From positions 1 to 34,398 of the forward strand of contig VXSK01000025.1 in the NCBI GenBank assembly GCA_009838035.1: a DNA stretch of 34,398 bases. Direction: 5' to 3'. Source of the stretch: Gammaproteobacteria bacterium (lineage in GTDB: Bacteria > Pseudomonadota > Gammaproteobacteria > Steroidobacterales > Foliamicaceae). Every line of letters begins with the position of its first letter. The stretch's first letter is position 1. Shown here piece by piece: positions 1 to 8,837 of this stretch. Both the position numbers and the translations under genes were made by a program. The notes beneath the pieces were generated by a model, which searched no databases, was not told the DNA's origin, and was given only the letters and a program-made list of their open reading frames with translations.

Positions 1-182
1 GCTTCAATGAGGCCGGGGCGCGCGCGCCCCGGATGCTCACGATCTTCCGGGGGCCGTGCGGCGGCGGAAGCACGCTTCAATGAGGCCGGGGCGCGCGCGC
101 CCCGGATGCCTCTCAGCTCATTCGACAATCCCCATATCGTGGACGAGCTTCAATGAGGCCGGGGCGCGCGCGCCCCGGATGC
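1..182 (-). CRISPR. CRISPR array (leader-proximal end, 3 repeats, 2 spacers visible)
   Basis: Three identical 36-nt repeats lie at 1-36, 74-109 and 147-182, separated by two unrelated 37-nt spacers (37-73 and 110-146). The array continues beyond the left edge. Read on the minus strand, the direction of the cas genes, the repeat ends in ATTGAAGC. Bases 13-32 of the plus-strand repeat form a perfect 20-nt GC palindrome, so the crRNA precursor should carry a very stable hairpin. The absence of repeat decay at this edge and the adjoining cas2 place the leader on the right. The Cas4-Cas1 fusion next door suggests subtype I-G (formerly I-U), but no effector gene is in view to confirm it. Confidence 0.97.
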
Positions 183-448
183 AGTCACCATACAACCCTT
201 TGGGGGACAAGACAAAACCTGGCTGATTTCGAGCGGCTAGGCGAATCCCTTGCCACAATCGTGCAATTGACATTCTGCCAGCCTTTTCCATCGCTTCGAA
301 ACGCCCAAGAATCAACATGTTGCACAAATTCGAGCGACTCCCGGAGTTTCTGCGTTTCCTCGCTGCTCGAATTGACTTGGCGGTGCTCGCAGCACTTGCT
401 TGCGAAGCCTTAGCACTTGATTCGCAACCCCTTCAGCAGACTACGCCA
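183..448 (-). promoter_or_regulatory. CRISPR leader region
   Basis: This is the 266-nt stretch between the last repeat and the end of cas2. It is less GC-rich than its surroundings and has no convincing gene. By position it should contain the array promoter, reading leftwards, and the sequence that directs new spacers to the repeat at 147-182. I could not pick out a clear -35/-10 pair. Open frames here have no recognisable content and are probably chance. Confidence 0.6.
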
Positions 449-742
449 TCATACAACGACCGCTTGGCGCTCGATCGACGAGAAGGTCTTGCCGATGCTC
501 ATGACGGCTATATCGGTCTTGTCTGCGGGGCCGATGTCTATCACCAAGACGTGGTCTTCGCCCGCCTTAATGGCTTCACGCAGTTGAGTCTCCAGTTCCG
601 CACGCCGCCGACCCGACAGGCGGCACTGGAACACCGAAAGCTGAAGCCATTCTCCGAATCCGTGCATGGTCTTGAAGACCCGTCGCCAGCGACGGGTATC
701 GGAGATGTCGTAAGTGACGATGTATGTCCGCTCACTGCTCAT
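449..742 (-). CDS. cas2: Cas2, CRISPR adaptation endoribonuclease-fold protein
   Basis: This 97-residue protein has the normal Cas2 length. Its N-terminus, TYIVTYDISDTRRWRRVFKTM, is the first beta strand of the ferredoxin fold; it carries the conserved aspartate of the YDI motif, followed by the basic helix. The GEWLQLSVFQCRLSG segment is the second strand region typical of the family. Cas2 dimers bridge two Cas1 dimers in the spacer-integration complex. The ATG at 742 was chosen because it sits directly before the fold; a longer frame upstream overlaps cas4-cas1. The gene starts 13 nt after the cas4-cas1 stop and is the last gene before the leader and array, the usual order for adaptation modules. 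Confidence 0.95.
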   Translation of the reverse strand: MSSERTYIVTYDISDTRRWRRVFKTMHGFGEWLQLSVFQCRLSGRRRAELETQLREAIKAGEDHVLVIDIGPADKTDIAVMSIGKTFSSIERQAVVV

Positions 743-755
743 GGTGGAAGATCTC

Positions 756-2552
756 TCACCTAGGGAGGTAGTGTGGATAACTGGGCAGCTCGCCCAAGAG
801 ATGGCGGCACAACAGACGTGCCTGCAGCAGCACAAGCCGCCGCATGCTAAGCCTGTATCCGAACAGCGGGTGCGTAGTCTCCTGAGATAGCCTTCGTTCG
901 AATGCGGCGACGAAGCGGCGGCGTCCCGTGGGTGTTAGTGAGGTGCCGGTGGGTGCGCTCACGAAGTCTCCCGGCGAGACTTCGCCCGTGTTGACCGCTG
1001 AGAGAACCACCGAGTCCGCAATGATCGGGCGAAACGGTTCCATGATGTCGAGCGCCAATGCGGGTTTTCCGTAACGTGGAGCGTGGAAAAAGCCCCGATA
1101 GGGATCGAGTCCGACGGTGGCCAGTGCGACGGTGCAGTGCCGTGTCAGCATGGCATAGCCGAGCGACAACATCGCGTTCACCGGATCGGTCGGAGGGCGG
1201 CGGTTACGCGCGTCGAACCGGAACGGTGCGAGGCCTTCCGAATCTTGCGCAGACTCTTCGGTGCCGGGAGGTGCCAGAAGTTCCGCAAACGCCCGGAAAT
1301 ACGTTGCGGCCGAATCCCCTTCGACTCCCAGCAATATGCTCTTCGACGATGCGACCTTCGTCGACCTGCGGGCGGCGTTGAGGCTATCGAGCACCCCCTT
1401 GCGTCGTTCGCGGTCGCCGCGCCAATTGCGCCGGATCATCGTCCTCTGGTTAACGATCTTGGCTTCGACAAGGTCGCGTGCGAAACCCATGCAGTAGGGA
1501 GCGTCGAAACTGCGCTTGTACTGCGCCGTGCGGACTTCGACATTGCGATGTCCGACGCCGTGGGCGACGCCACGAAACCAGCCGCCGTGACTGTGAAACG
1601 CGACCGGGATTTCACGGTCCATCAGGGTAGCTAGAGCGGGTGTCGTAATCGAGACGTTCCCGAACAGCGCAAGGTCGGATATGTCGTTCAGCCGCACGGT
1701 GGTATCGCCCTGTTCCTCGTCGGCGACCTTGAGGGTCTCGCCTGCCTTGGTGATCCGCGCACGCTGGGATTGGACAATCAATGGCAGAGCTTCGTCGGCT
1801 CCGACTGCAATGGGACGAGGCGCCAGGTTTGAGCCACCAAGAGATCGCATCTCGTCGGGAAGGCAGATGGACACCAGGGCACATCGCGGACACTTCGGGC
1901 TGTCCTTCAGCGGCGGTGGAATTCTCTCGTGGGCAACGGTCAAGCGAAGGCGGCTGACCGCCTCGCGCGCCGCGAGACGCAGTTCTTCATCGAGGACTAT
2001 CCGGACGCGCTCGCGGCTCTCGGCGTACCAGATGGCACCTTCTTCGACTTGGTAGGCATGCTCTTCAAGCAGCAGCGCCTGAAGGCACACTTGAATGCGC
2101 TCCGGTTCGTAGGCGCCCTTGGCCACATGGGGTCGCTTTCCGCGTTTATAGTCGACCGGCGTGACCACTCCGTCCTCAGCTTCGGCGATATCGATCTTCG
2201 CGATCACGCCGAGCTTCTCCGACGAGAGAGTTAAAGACCGGCTGACAATCTTAGTGTCGTCGGCTTCCAAGACTTCGGGATCGGGCAGCGGCTTGTTGGC
2301 ACGGTCGACCCGAGTGTGCACGCGCCGGCCGTCCACGGTATCCCCGGTCTCTGCCCATTCGGCCTGTCCCCACATCAGGTAGGCGAGCCGCGGGCAGTAG
2401 ACGAACTCGTTCACCATCCTCGCGGGAACCAGCGGATCCTCGCCAGTCGCCGGGGGAGCGGGGAGATGGAACTCGAGTTGTTCGGATTTCGAAAAACGTG
2501 AACTCAACTGAGGTGACTCCGGTTCACTCTCGCCGGTCAGTTCTGAACACAA
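756..2552 (-). CDS. cas4-cas1: Cas4-Cas1 fusion, CRISPR spacer acquisition
   Basis: This 598-residue protein joins a Cas4 nuclease (about residues 40-240) to a Cas1 integrase (about 255-598). The Cas4 part has the RecB-type PVDYKRGK motif (D134, K136) and the four iron-sulphur cysteines C53, C221, C224 and C230. The Cas1 part has the metal-binding E411 (LGVEGD), H490 (GFFHAPRYG) and E505 (LDIMEPFRP). Cas4 trims and selects prespacers by PAM, and Cas1 integrates them with Cas2. Such fusions are known mainly from subtype I-G and some type V-B systems. The frame opens with a TTG two bases after the endonuclease stop. The ATG at residue 46 is a possible shorter start but would leave only seven residues before C53. 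All catalytic residues look intact. Confidence 0.95.
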   Translation of the reverse strand: MCSELTGESEPESPQLSSRFSKSEQLEFHLPAPPATGEDPLVPARMVNEFVYCPRLAYLMWGQAEWAETGDTVDGRRVHTRVDRANKPLPDPEVLEADDTKIVSRSLTLSSEKLGVIAKIDIAEAEDGVVTPVDYKRGKRPHVAKGAYEPERIQVCLQALLLEEHAYQVEEGAIWYAESRERVRIVLDEELRLAAREAVSRLRLTVAHERIPPPLKDSPKCPRCALVSICLPDEMRSLGGSNLAPRPIAVGADEALPLIVQSQRARITKAGETLKVADEEQGDTTVRLNDISDLALFGNVSITTPALATLMDREIPVAFHSHGGWFRGVAHGVGHRNVEVRTAQYKRSFDAPYCMGFARDLVEAKIVNQRTMIRRNWRGDRERRKGVLDSLNAARRSTKVASSKSILLGVEGDSAATYFRAFAELLAPPGTEESAQDSEGLAPFRFDARNRRPPTDPVNAMLSLGYAMLTRHCTVALATVGLDPYRGFFHAPRYGKPALALDIMEPFRPIIADSVVLSAVNTGEVSPGDFVSAPTGTSLTPTGRRRFVAAFERRLSQETTHPLFGYRLSMRRLVLLQARLLCRHLLGELPSYPHYLPR

Positions 2553-2554
2553 AC

Positions 2555-3298
2555 TCAGAGACGGTTTCGTGCCCCCTCTGCTGCGATGTGCCCGGCAAAC
2601 TCAGTCACAAACGTCCCAAGACCGGTCAACTCGCTCAATTCCTCATAGCTTCCGTCTTCGAAAGCCGAACGCGGTGACGTCAGCACGGATGCCGCCGAAT
2701 ATAGCCGCTCCTGTACCAGTTTGCGGCACAGGATGTTGTACCGATCCGCGTAGGACGCCCCCCGAAATTCGTCGAAGATCGGGAAGTGTGGTGACACGTC
2801 ACGAATCGGCCTGCGGGAACCCTCTGCATCCTCAATCAGGATCAGCCAGCCTACAAACGGTCGGGGCTGCTCGCCAAACGCCCCTTCGCGATAGGCCGTC
2901 CAAAGATCGTGGGCCGATCCTATCGCTTCCTCCGTTCGGTTGTTGAAATTGTTTCCGAACGATGGGCCGACATGACTCTTGAACTCCAATGCGGCAACAA
3001 GTCGGCCGTCGTTGATCACTACAACATCCCAAAGCTTGGTCGGCCGAAAAAATCCCGGTAATGTCACCAAGCGCCGACTTAGATGGATGCTCGCGTGCGC
3101 CAGGCCGTTTGCTCTAACCAACTCGCTGACGAGGCTAACGAAACCGTCCATGTTCTTTCCGGCCGTAACTCCCGCTCGTTCGCCTTGGTCGGATTTGCCG
3201 GACTCCACCTGCTTCTGACGGGCCATCAGACGAGTTGACCAGAACGCTCGCACCGCCGCGCGAGCCTTTTGTTCGTAATCGATCAGCTCTATCGTCAC
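2555..3298 (-). CDS. Type II restriction endonuclease, PaeR7I/XhoI family (predicted CTCGAG)
   Basis: This 247-residue protein is almost exactly the length I recall for PaeR7I. It carries the family's characteristic stretch [19 protein letters not shown] followed by a [12 protein letters not shown] segment. The PD-(D/E)XK catalytic core is D91 (LWDVVV), E105 and K107 (ALEFKS). By family, the predicted cut site is CTCGAG. It starts at a GTG one base after the methyltransferase stop and ends two bases before cas4-cas1, so translation of the three genes is probably coupled. Nothing suggests inactivation. The family match is strong from the motif; the exact target is inferred. Confidence 0.92.
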   Translation of the reverse strand: MTIELIDYEQKARAAVRAFWSTRLMARQKQVESGKSDQGERAGVTAGKNMDGFVSLVSELVRANGLAHASIHLSRRLVTLPGFFRPTKLWDVVVINDGRLVAALEFKSHVGPSFGNNFNNRTEEAIGSAHDLWTAYREGAFGEQPRPFVGWLILIEDAEGSRRPIRDVSPHFPIFDEFRGASYADRYNILCRKLVQERLYSAASVLTSPRSAFEDGSYEELSELTGLGTFVTEFAGHIAAEGARNRL

Positions 3299-3299
3299 G

Positions 3300-5051
3300 T
3301 CATTCCCCGATGAGGTGGCACTCTGAGTTGTCGTTGTAAACGACGTTGCGTTCTCGATCAGTCAGGTTGTACATATCGAAAACGACGTGATTGCAGGCGC
3401 TGGTGTCGCCCGATTGGGAAGCTTCTACAAGAGCGGCAGCCATTTCGTGCGGTATGGCTGACCAAAGGGGGAGACGGATTCTCCGCAGATACTGGGCCTG
3501 AAACCGAAGGTAGCCGCCCCTCATTCGGGTTGAATAAGCAGCAACGAACAGCTTTGCGATGCCCGAAAGAAGAACCGCACGAAGCGCGCGAAGATTCCAG
3601 TCCATTGAAGTAATGAAATACAGATTATGGTGCGGATAGAGACGCCCCTCCTCATAGACAACGTGGGCCTCTCCCTTGATATCCGGAATCAACAACTTGG
3701 GTGTTTCCACGAGGGCCGGATATATCCGGTCGATAGTACGGAACCAATTTGCAGGTGCCTTGCGAGCCACATGCCGTTTGGCGATTTCTTCCCTCCTTAG
3801 CTCCAGATATCGCTTTAGGCGCGGATAACTCGCGAGGTCGACCAGCCCGCCTTCGTCAGCGAATGGGTTGACAACCCCCAGACCACGCCACTGGACCTCA
3901 CCGGACAAAATATCGCGCGTGGTGGCGAGCGGCAGCTTTCGATCATCTTCAACGTCAAGATCGTCAAATCGGCCAATGAATGCCTGATCCGCCCCGGTGG
4001 CGACGCCGATGCCGACCTTGCACCCCGCTTCCTCCAGGCTTGGAAAGGTATGTTCCAAACGACGAACCAGCCTGATCTGGTCGGAAGCCTCCAGTATCCA
4101 GGGCTTTGCACCGTCGGCGAAGTCATGTACTTCCGTGATGGGTCCGATTGAGGGGCGCTTTTTCTGGTTCACGAGCTGGCGAGCCAGCGATTCCAACGTC
4201 TTGCGGCTGATCTCCGGCCGGCGAGCGACACGGGTCGGTCCGGTCTTCTCGCGCCCAATCACGAAGATCGCTGGATATGCGATTACTTCCGACTGAAAGG
4301 CGGGTGTGTCCACCATGTCAACGAAGACATCCAGATGGAATTGTTCCGACAAGAGTTTTCGCAATGGACCCCCATACCGGTTCTTGGTCCATCGATCGGC
4401 ACAGATGATGCCGACCTTTCCGTCTGCCGAGAGTTGTCCCACGGAACGTTCGATGAATGGAATGTAAAGGTCGGCGCGATCATAGACAGTTGTGTATCGC
4501 GCCCGATATTCGGTGACAAGCGGATCCGGAACGAGTTCCTGACGAACATAGGGCGGGTTGCCGACGACAAACGAAAACTCGGGCGGCAGTTCGGACAACA
4601 GAAAGTCGCCGTGAACGAGCCATTCGCCGGCAAGGGCATTTGCGGTCGCTTGGTCGATTCCCGCTTCGATAAGCCGATGTACTACTGCTTCTCGGGTCGT
4701 TTCGAACGTGGATCGGTGAAGCTCAACAGCACGGATACAATCTGCCAAATCAATAGCAGAACATCGATCGTCCTGACGCCGCCATGCTTCAAGTAACCGT
4801 TCAATCACGACGAAAAGGAAGTCTCCGTTACCGAACGACGGTTCCAGGAGGGACTTCTCGAATAGCGGCCGATCAACAGTGTAGCCGACCAGGTCGAGTA
4901 TGAACTCGACAACCTCGCGGCGCGTGAACACTGCACCACGCGTCTCCGCGCCGGCCTGCGATAGCTGACTGAGCGCAGCCTCCACAGGACAGAGACCCGG
5001 CAAGGACGATTGGGCCGTCAGGGGCCGAGGGGCGTACCGAACGTCGGTCAC
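3300..5051 (-). CDS. Type II DNA N6-adenine methyltransferase, partner of the PaeR7I-like endonuclease
   Basis: From the GTG at 5051 the product is 583 residues. It has the AdoMet-binding motif EPSFGNGDF (about 70-78), the N6-adenine catalytic motif NPPY (about 165-168) and a long C-terminal target-recognition region (about 370-583), as in the Eco57I/PaeR7I type. It should protect CTCGAG sites from the adjacent endonuclease. The open frame continues upstream to an ATG at 5288 (662 residues), but those extra 79 residues look unlike protein. The GTG start overlaps the stop of a small upstream frame (GTGA), which favours the shorter form. It is the first clear gene of the restriction-cas operon. 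Confidence 0.88.
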   Translation of the reverse strand: MTDVRYAPRPLTAQSSLPGLCPVEAALSQLSQAGAETRGAVFTRREVVEFILDLVGYTVDRPLFEKSLLEPSFGNGDFLFVVIERLLEAWRRQDDRCSAIDLADCIRAVELHRSTFETTREAVVHRLIEAGIDQATANALAGEWLVHGDFLLSELPPEFSFVVGNPPYVRQELVPDPLVTEYRARYTTVYDRADLYIPFIERSVGQLSADGKVGIICADRWTKNRYGGPLRKLLSEQFHLDVFVDMVDTPAFQSEVIAYPAIFVIGREKTGPTRVARRPEISRKTLESLARQLVNQKKRPSIGPITEVHDFADGAKPWILEASDQIRLVRRLEHTFPSLEEAGCKVGIGVATGADQAFIGRFDDLDVEDDRKLPLATTRDILSGEVQWRGLGVVNPFADEGGLVDLASYPRLKRYLELRREEIAKRHVARKAPANWFRTIDRIYPALVETPKLLIPDIKGEAHVVYEEGRLYPHHNLYFITSMDWNLRALRAVLLSGIAKLFVAAYSTRMRGGYLRFQAQYLRRIRLPLWSAIPHEMAAALVEASQSGDTSACNHVVFDMYNLTDRERNVVYNDNSECHLIGE

Positions 5052-5302
5052 CTGAGGTACTCCGCCACATGCCGTAGGTGACAGCCTCCGAGTTCGGCGA
5101 GCGACGCAACTTCCCGTTCCCATTGTTTTGGGACCGGGCACATCAAGCTGCGGATGAACGACGGCTTGGAGACATCGTATCGTCTTGAGGGTTGGTTCAT
5201 CGGGTACCAGCTCTCCACATCTATCCCAAAGTTCCGGTCCATTCCTTGGCAAGGCCATGTCGCGCGCAAGGTCCATGCACCATACCATGTCCTCGCTCGC
5301 AC
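5048..5302 (-). CDS. Hypothetical small protein or gene remnant upstream of the methyltransferase
   Basis: This 84-residue frame ends in a TGA that overlaps the GTG start of the methyltransferase by four bases (GTGA), a typical coupled arrangement. Its second half, with [18 protein letters not shown] and [13 protein letters not shown], has balanced, protein-like composition, unlike the alternative frame over the same bases. I do not recognise a family. It may be a short regulator, or the 3' end of a longer gene whose start was lost when the neighbouring DNA arrived. Confidence 0.35.
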   Translation of the reverse strand: MRARTWYGAWTLRATWPCQGMDRNFGIDVESWYPMNQPSRRYDVSKPSFIRSLMCPVPKQWEREVASLAELGGCHLRHVAEYLR

Positions 5303-5610
5303 ACTACGGTTCTGGCGAGTCAGTCGGCACGATCCGGCGGCTTAAGAACCGGCGCGCCAAACCTCGCGTTCGGGTGTTTCGAAGGCGGTATCCGGACATG
5401 TCCAATTGCTTGGCCATCGATCTCATCAGCCCCAGCGACCCCGGTATCATCAACAGCGGCGGACCGCTCGTTGCGAACTGACCGTCTGCGGTGATTTCCC
5501 GGAGCGATCGGAGGGCAAAGTGGCACTCGCCTGTCTGATTGCGGGAAAGATGGGCATGGATGCGGATGCCGCACCCGCCCCAAAAGATTCCAGTCTGAGG
5601 CAACTGATCT
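5303..5610. other. Intergenic stretch between integrase and restriction operon
   Basis: These 308 bases separate the 3' end of the integrase from the restriction-cas operon. They must contain the operon promoter, or the boundary of the element that brought it. Open frames exist on both strands (up to 108 residues on the minus strand), but none resembles a known family. No tRNA or other obvious attachment site was recognised. Confidence 0.5.
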
Positions 5611-6765
5611 TTATCCCACGACCTTAGCAATCCGGCTCGCGATCCGGTTGGCGGCGGACTTCAGCGGATCGTTGGCCAGATGCGCGTACCGCGCCGTGGT
5701 GTGCACGTGGTTGTGGCCGAGCAGTTTCCCGATCATCGGCAGCCCTTCGCCGACCAGCAGCCCGCCGCTGGCGTACGAATGCCTGAGATCGTGAATCCGC
5801 ACCCCATCGAGCCTCGCCCGCTCCCGGATGCGCTTCCACCAGTAGTGCAGATCGTGCAGCGGCCTGTCCCGCTTGCCTCCGGTGATGACCCAGGGGCAGT
5901 CGTCGGGCCGCGGAATGCCCCGCAGCACCGCGATGGCCGGGTCGCCCAGGTGCACGATCTTCGCGCCCGTCTTCGAGTCCGGCAACCGCAGCTCGCCAGC
6001 CTCCAGATCGACATGCTCCCATCGCAGCGTCAGTATCTCCGCCTTGCGGCAGCCGGTCAGCATCAGCAACCGGATCGCGGCCACCACCAGCGGCGGCTCC
6101 AGACCCTTGGCCTCGCTCTCGGCGAGCGCCTCGCCCAGGCGCCGGTATTCCTCGTCGGAAAGAAACCGCTCGCGCTTGTCCTCGCGGAAGCGCTTCACGT
6201 GCCGGCACGGGTTGGAGCCGTCCGGGCGCAGGCCCCACACCTCGGCCAGCGTGAAGATGCGCGACAGCACCTGCACGGTGCGGTTGGCCTGATAGGGCGT
6301 GGCCCGCAGTTCATGATGCACCGACGCGATGTCGGTGCGCTCGATGTCGGCGATGCGGCGGTTGCCGAGTCTCGGCACGACGTGGATCTCCAGCGCGCTG
6401 CGGTACACCTCCTGCGTGCCGAGCTTGCAGTGGCTGGGCACGTACTCCTTGAGAAAGCGCTCGACGACTTCCCGCATCGTCGGCGCCTTCGCCCCGTAGC
6501 GCCCGCCCACAGCCGGGTCCCTGCCGGTGCGCGCGGCAGTGATGATCTCGGCCGCGCGTGCCCGGGCATCCGCCGGCGCAATGGGGCCGTGCGGCCCGAT
6601 GGTGGTCTTCACCGCCTTGCCCTTGTGGCGGTACTTGACGATGTAGACCTTCCGGCCCGTGGGATGCACGCGGACTCCGAAGCCCTTGATCTCATCGTCC
6701 CACACGACGCGCTCGCGTTCTTCGGGCACAATGGCGTCGACGGCTCGCTTGGTGATTTTCGGCAT
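5611..6765 (-). CDS. P4-type tyrosine integrase
   Basis: This 384-residue site-specific recombinase starts with the arm-binding domain of the DUF4102 type (VWDDEIKGFGVRVHPTGRKV), followed by a SAM-like core-binding domain (about 95-180) and the catalytic domain. Visible active-site residues are the first arginine (LTGCRKAEI), HDLR of HDLRHSYAS, GH of KLLGHNHV, and the tyrosine of TTARYAHL. The length is normal and all key residues are present. It faces leftwards toward the restriction-CRISPR operon, so it may be the integrase of an element that includes that locus. It is clearly related to the integrases at 6931 and 7587. Confidence 0.95.
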   Translation of the reverse strand: MPKITKRAVDAIVPEERERVVWDDEIKGFGVRVHPTGRKVYIVKYRHKGKAVKTTIGPHGPIAPADARARAAEIITAARTGRDPAVGGRYGAKAPTMREVVERFLKEYVPSHCKLGTQEVYRSALEIHVVPRLGNRRIADIERTDIASVHHELRATPYQANRTVQVLSRIFTLAEVWGLRPDGSNPCRHVKRFREDKRERFLSDEEYRRLGEALAESEAKGLEPPLVVAAIRLLMLTGCRKAEILTLRWEHVDLEAGELRLPDSKTGAKIVHLGDPAIAVLRGIPRPDDCPWVITGGKRDRPLHDLHYWWKRIRERARLDGVRIHDLRHSYASGGLLVGEGLPMIGKLLGHNHVHTTARYAHLANDPLKSAANRIASRIAKVVG

Positions 6766-6930
6766 GGCGCAGGTTCTCCCGGATAGCAGTATTCAGGTAC
6801 CGGATAGGTACCCAGAGAGCGACAATGGAGGCGTATTGTAACGCAGGCGGTGCGCATGGAGAACCTATAATAATATGTTTTATATAAGTTTATCGTAGTC
6901 CAGCGCATCCATGACGCCATACTCTATTAG
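6766..6930. promoter_or_regulatory. AT-rich junction and probable integrase promoter region
   Basis: Bases 6840-6925 are strikingly AT-rich (for example aatatgttttatataagttt) in an otherwise GC-rich window. The stretch lies between the start of the leftward integrase and a rightward integrase lacking its N-terminus. Reading leftwards, TACAAT at about 6837-6842 could be a -10 element; no strong -35 is seen. Two GGTACC hexamers flank GGATA at 6796-6813. The stretch may mark an element end. Confidence 0.4.
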
Positions 6931-7584
6931 ATGTTCAACCTCGCGGAGCTATGGGAGATGCGGCCTCCGGGCCGCAATCCCTGCAAGTCGGTGCGGCGCT
7001 ACAAGGTCGTGGGGCGCAAGGAGCGCTTCCTGACACCGAAGGAGCTGGCTCGGCTCGGGCGCGTCCTTGAGATCGCCCCCGCCGAGCGCCTGGCTTCCCG
7101 GCACGCGGCGGCGGCGATCCGCCTGCTGGTGCTGACCGGGTGCCGCAGGAACGAGATCATGGGCCTGGCCTGGGACGACCTCGATTTCGAAGCGGGCGAG
7201 ATGCGGTTGAGGGACAGCAAGACCGGTGGGCGGATCGTTCCTATGCCGCCCGCCGCTGCCGAGGTGCTGGCCGACCTGCCGAAGCTCGACGGCAATCCGT
7301 GGGTGTTTCCCGGCAAGAGGAAGGGCACGCACCAGGTCAACATCAACGATTCCTGGGACCGCGTGCGCCGCCGCGCCGGCCTCGACGATGTGCGCCTCCA
7401 TGACCTGCGCCACACCTTCGCCTCCCGCGCGCTCGCGATCGGCGAGGGTCTGCCGATGATCGGGGAGCTGCTCGGTCATCGGCAGGTGAACACCACGGCG
7501 CGCTACGCGCATCTGGCGAGGGAGTCCATTCAGGCGTCCACCGCGAAGGTCGCCGACAGCATCGGCGCGGACATCCTGGAATAG
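6931..7584 (+). pseudogene. Tyrosine integrase lacking its N-terminal half
   Basis: The 217-residue product aligns with the next integrase from about its residue 177 onward (MFNLAELWEMRPPGRNPC against LFNMAALWGIAPDGGNPC). It has no arm-binding or core-binding domain. The catalytic domain is complete: LTGCRRNEI, HDLRHTFAS, GHRQVNTTARYAHL. An in-frame TAG sits directly before the ATG, and the upstream DNA turns AT-rich, so the 5' half was lost at a junction. It ends two bases before the ATG of the next integrase, as in tandem integrase pairs. It might still be translated as a catalytic-domain fragment; loss of function is the likelier reading. Confidence 0.8.
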
Positions 7585-7586
7585 CG

Positions 7587-8792
7587 ATGGCGAAGCTCCG
7601 ACGAAGGTCGATTTCCAAGCGCACGGTCGAGGCGTTGCCGGCGGGCGACCGCGAGGCGGTCTACTGGGACTCGTCCCTGTCGGGATTCGGGGTGAGGGTC
7701 TATCCCTCGGGTTCGAAGGTCTACCTGGTTCAGACCCGCGCGGGCGGCCAGTCCCGGCGGCTCACCGTCGGTCGCCACGGCCTGATCACGGCTGAGCAGG
7801 CGCGGCGCAAGGCGGCACAGATCATCGCCGACATCAAGGCCGGCAACGAACCTGTCCTGCACAACGGCGCATCCACGGCGGATGCCGGCCCCACCGTGGC
7901 CGAAGTGGCCGAGCGGTTCATGACCGAGCATGTCGCGGTGCGCTGCAAGCCGGCGACGCAACGGCAATGCCGCGACATCCTCGACCGCCACCTGCTGCCC
8001 GCGCTGGGCAACGTCCGGCTCGGACGGATCGGTCGCGAGCGCGTCGCGGCCCTGCACTACAGCCTGCACGAAACGCCCACCATGGCGAACAAGGTGGTGG
8101 ATATGCTGTCGCGCCTGTTCAACATGGCGGCGTTGTGGGGGATTGCGCCGGATGGCGGCAATCCCTGCCGGTTCGTGCGCAAGTACGCCGAGCCGCCCCG
8201 CGAGCGTTTCCTCTCGGACGAGGAGTTTCGCCGTCTCGGGCAGGTGCTCGGCGAGGTCGAGGCCGAGGGCAAGGTGCATCCGAGCGCGGTGGCGGCGTTC
8301 CGTCTGCTGATGCTGACCGGGTGCCGCAAGAGCGAGATCCTGACGCTGCGTTGGGAGGACGTCGACCTTGAGGCTGGCGAGCTTCGGCTGCGCGACGCGA
8401 AGACGGGCGCGCGGGCCGTGGCGATTTCGCCGTCCGCCCGGCGGGTGCTGAAAGGCCTGCCGCGGGTACCCGGCAATCCCTGGGTGATCGCCGGCACCAA
8501 GCCCGGCCGGCACTTCCGCAATCTCAACAGCGCCTGGCTCGTCATCCGGAGCCGTGCGGAACTGAAGGACGTGCGCATTCACGATCTGAGGCACAGCTTC
8601 GCCTCCCGGGCGCTGGCGCTGGGCGAGAGCCTGCCGATGATCGGCAAGCTCCTCGGTCACCGCAAGGTGCAGACCACGGCGCGCTACGCGCACCTGGCGC
8701 GGGATTCGGTGAAGGCATCCGCCGCGAGGGTCGCCGAGAGCCTGCGGGCGGATCTGGCGGGCGGGACCGAGGCCGGAAACTCCTCGATCTGA
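7587..8792 (+). CDS. P4-type tyrosine integrase
   Basis: This complete 401-residue integrase starts with a DUF4102-type arm-binding domain (VYWDSSLSGFGVRVYPSGSKV), followed by a core-binding domain and a catalytic domain with LTGCRKSEI, HDLRHSFAS, KLLGHRKV and the tyrosine of TTARYAHL. It starts two bases after the truncated integrase, so the two were probably once a two-integrase operon. It is convergent with the exported-protein genes to its right. It is a close paralogue of the leftward integrase at 5611-6765; parts of the three genes are similar enough to recombine. Confidence 0.95.
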   Translation: MAKLRRRSISKRTVEALPAGDREAVYWDSSLSGFGVRVYPSGSKVYLVQTRAGGQSRRLTVGRHGLITAEQARRKAAQIIADIKAGNEPVLHNGASTADAGPTVAEVAERFMTEHVAVRCKPATQRQCRDILDRHLLPALGNVRLGRIGRERVAALHYSLHETPTMANKVVDMLSRLFNMAALWGIAPDGGNPCRFVRKYAEPPRERFLSDEEFRRLGQVLGEVEAEGKVHPSAVAAFRLLMLTGCRKSEILTLRWEDVDLEAGELRLRDAKTGARAVAISPSARRVLKGLPRVPGNPWVIAGTKPGRHFRNLNSAWLVIRSRAELKDVRIHDLRHSFASRALALGESLPMIGKLLGHRKVQTTARYAHLARDSVKASAARVAESLRADLAGGTEAGNSSI

Positions 8793-8822
8793 CCGCCTCC
8801 GCGCCATCCGTTGGAGCCGGTC

Positions 8823-8836
8823 GGCCGGCGCCGGCC
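8823..8836. terminator. Palindrome between convergent genes, possible terminator
   Basis: A perfect 14-bp palindrome, GGCCGGCGCCGGCC, lies in the 45-bp gap between two convergent genes. It has no loop and no clear T-tract, so its role as a terminator is suggested by position only. Confidence 0.25.
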
Positions 8837-8837
8837 T

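Noticed and set aside
756..2552. Type V-B CRISPR assignment from the Cas4-Cas1 fusion
   Set aside because: Type V-B also has such fusions, but no Cas12b gene or partial tracrRNA was seen; the repeat ending ATTGAAGC fits a type I system better. The effector may lie outside the window.
5303..5610. Possible tRNA or attachment site beside the leftward integrase
   Set aside because: I looked for a tRNA 3' end or cloverleaf in the gap and found none.
7530..8807. Long minus-strand open frame of 425 codons opposite the integrase
   Set aside because: It mirrors a complete plus-strand integrase with intact catalytic motifs; high GC makes long antisense frames common here.
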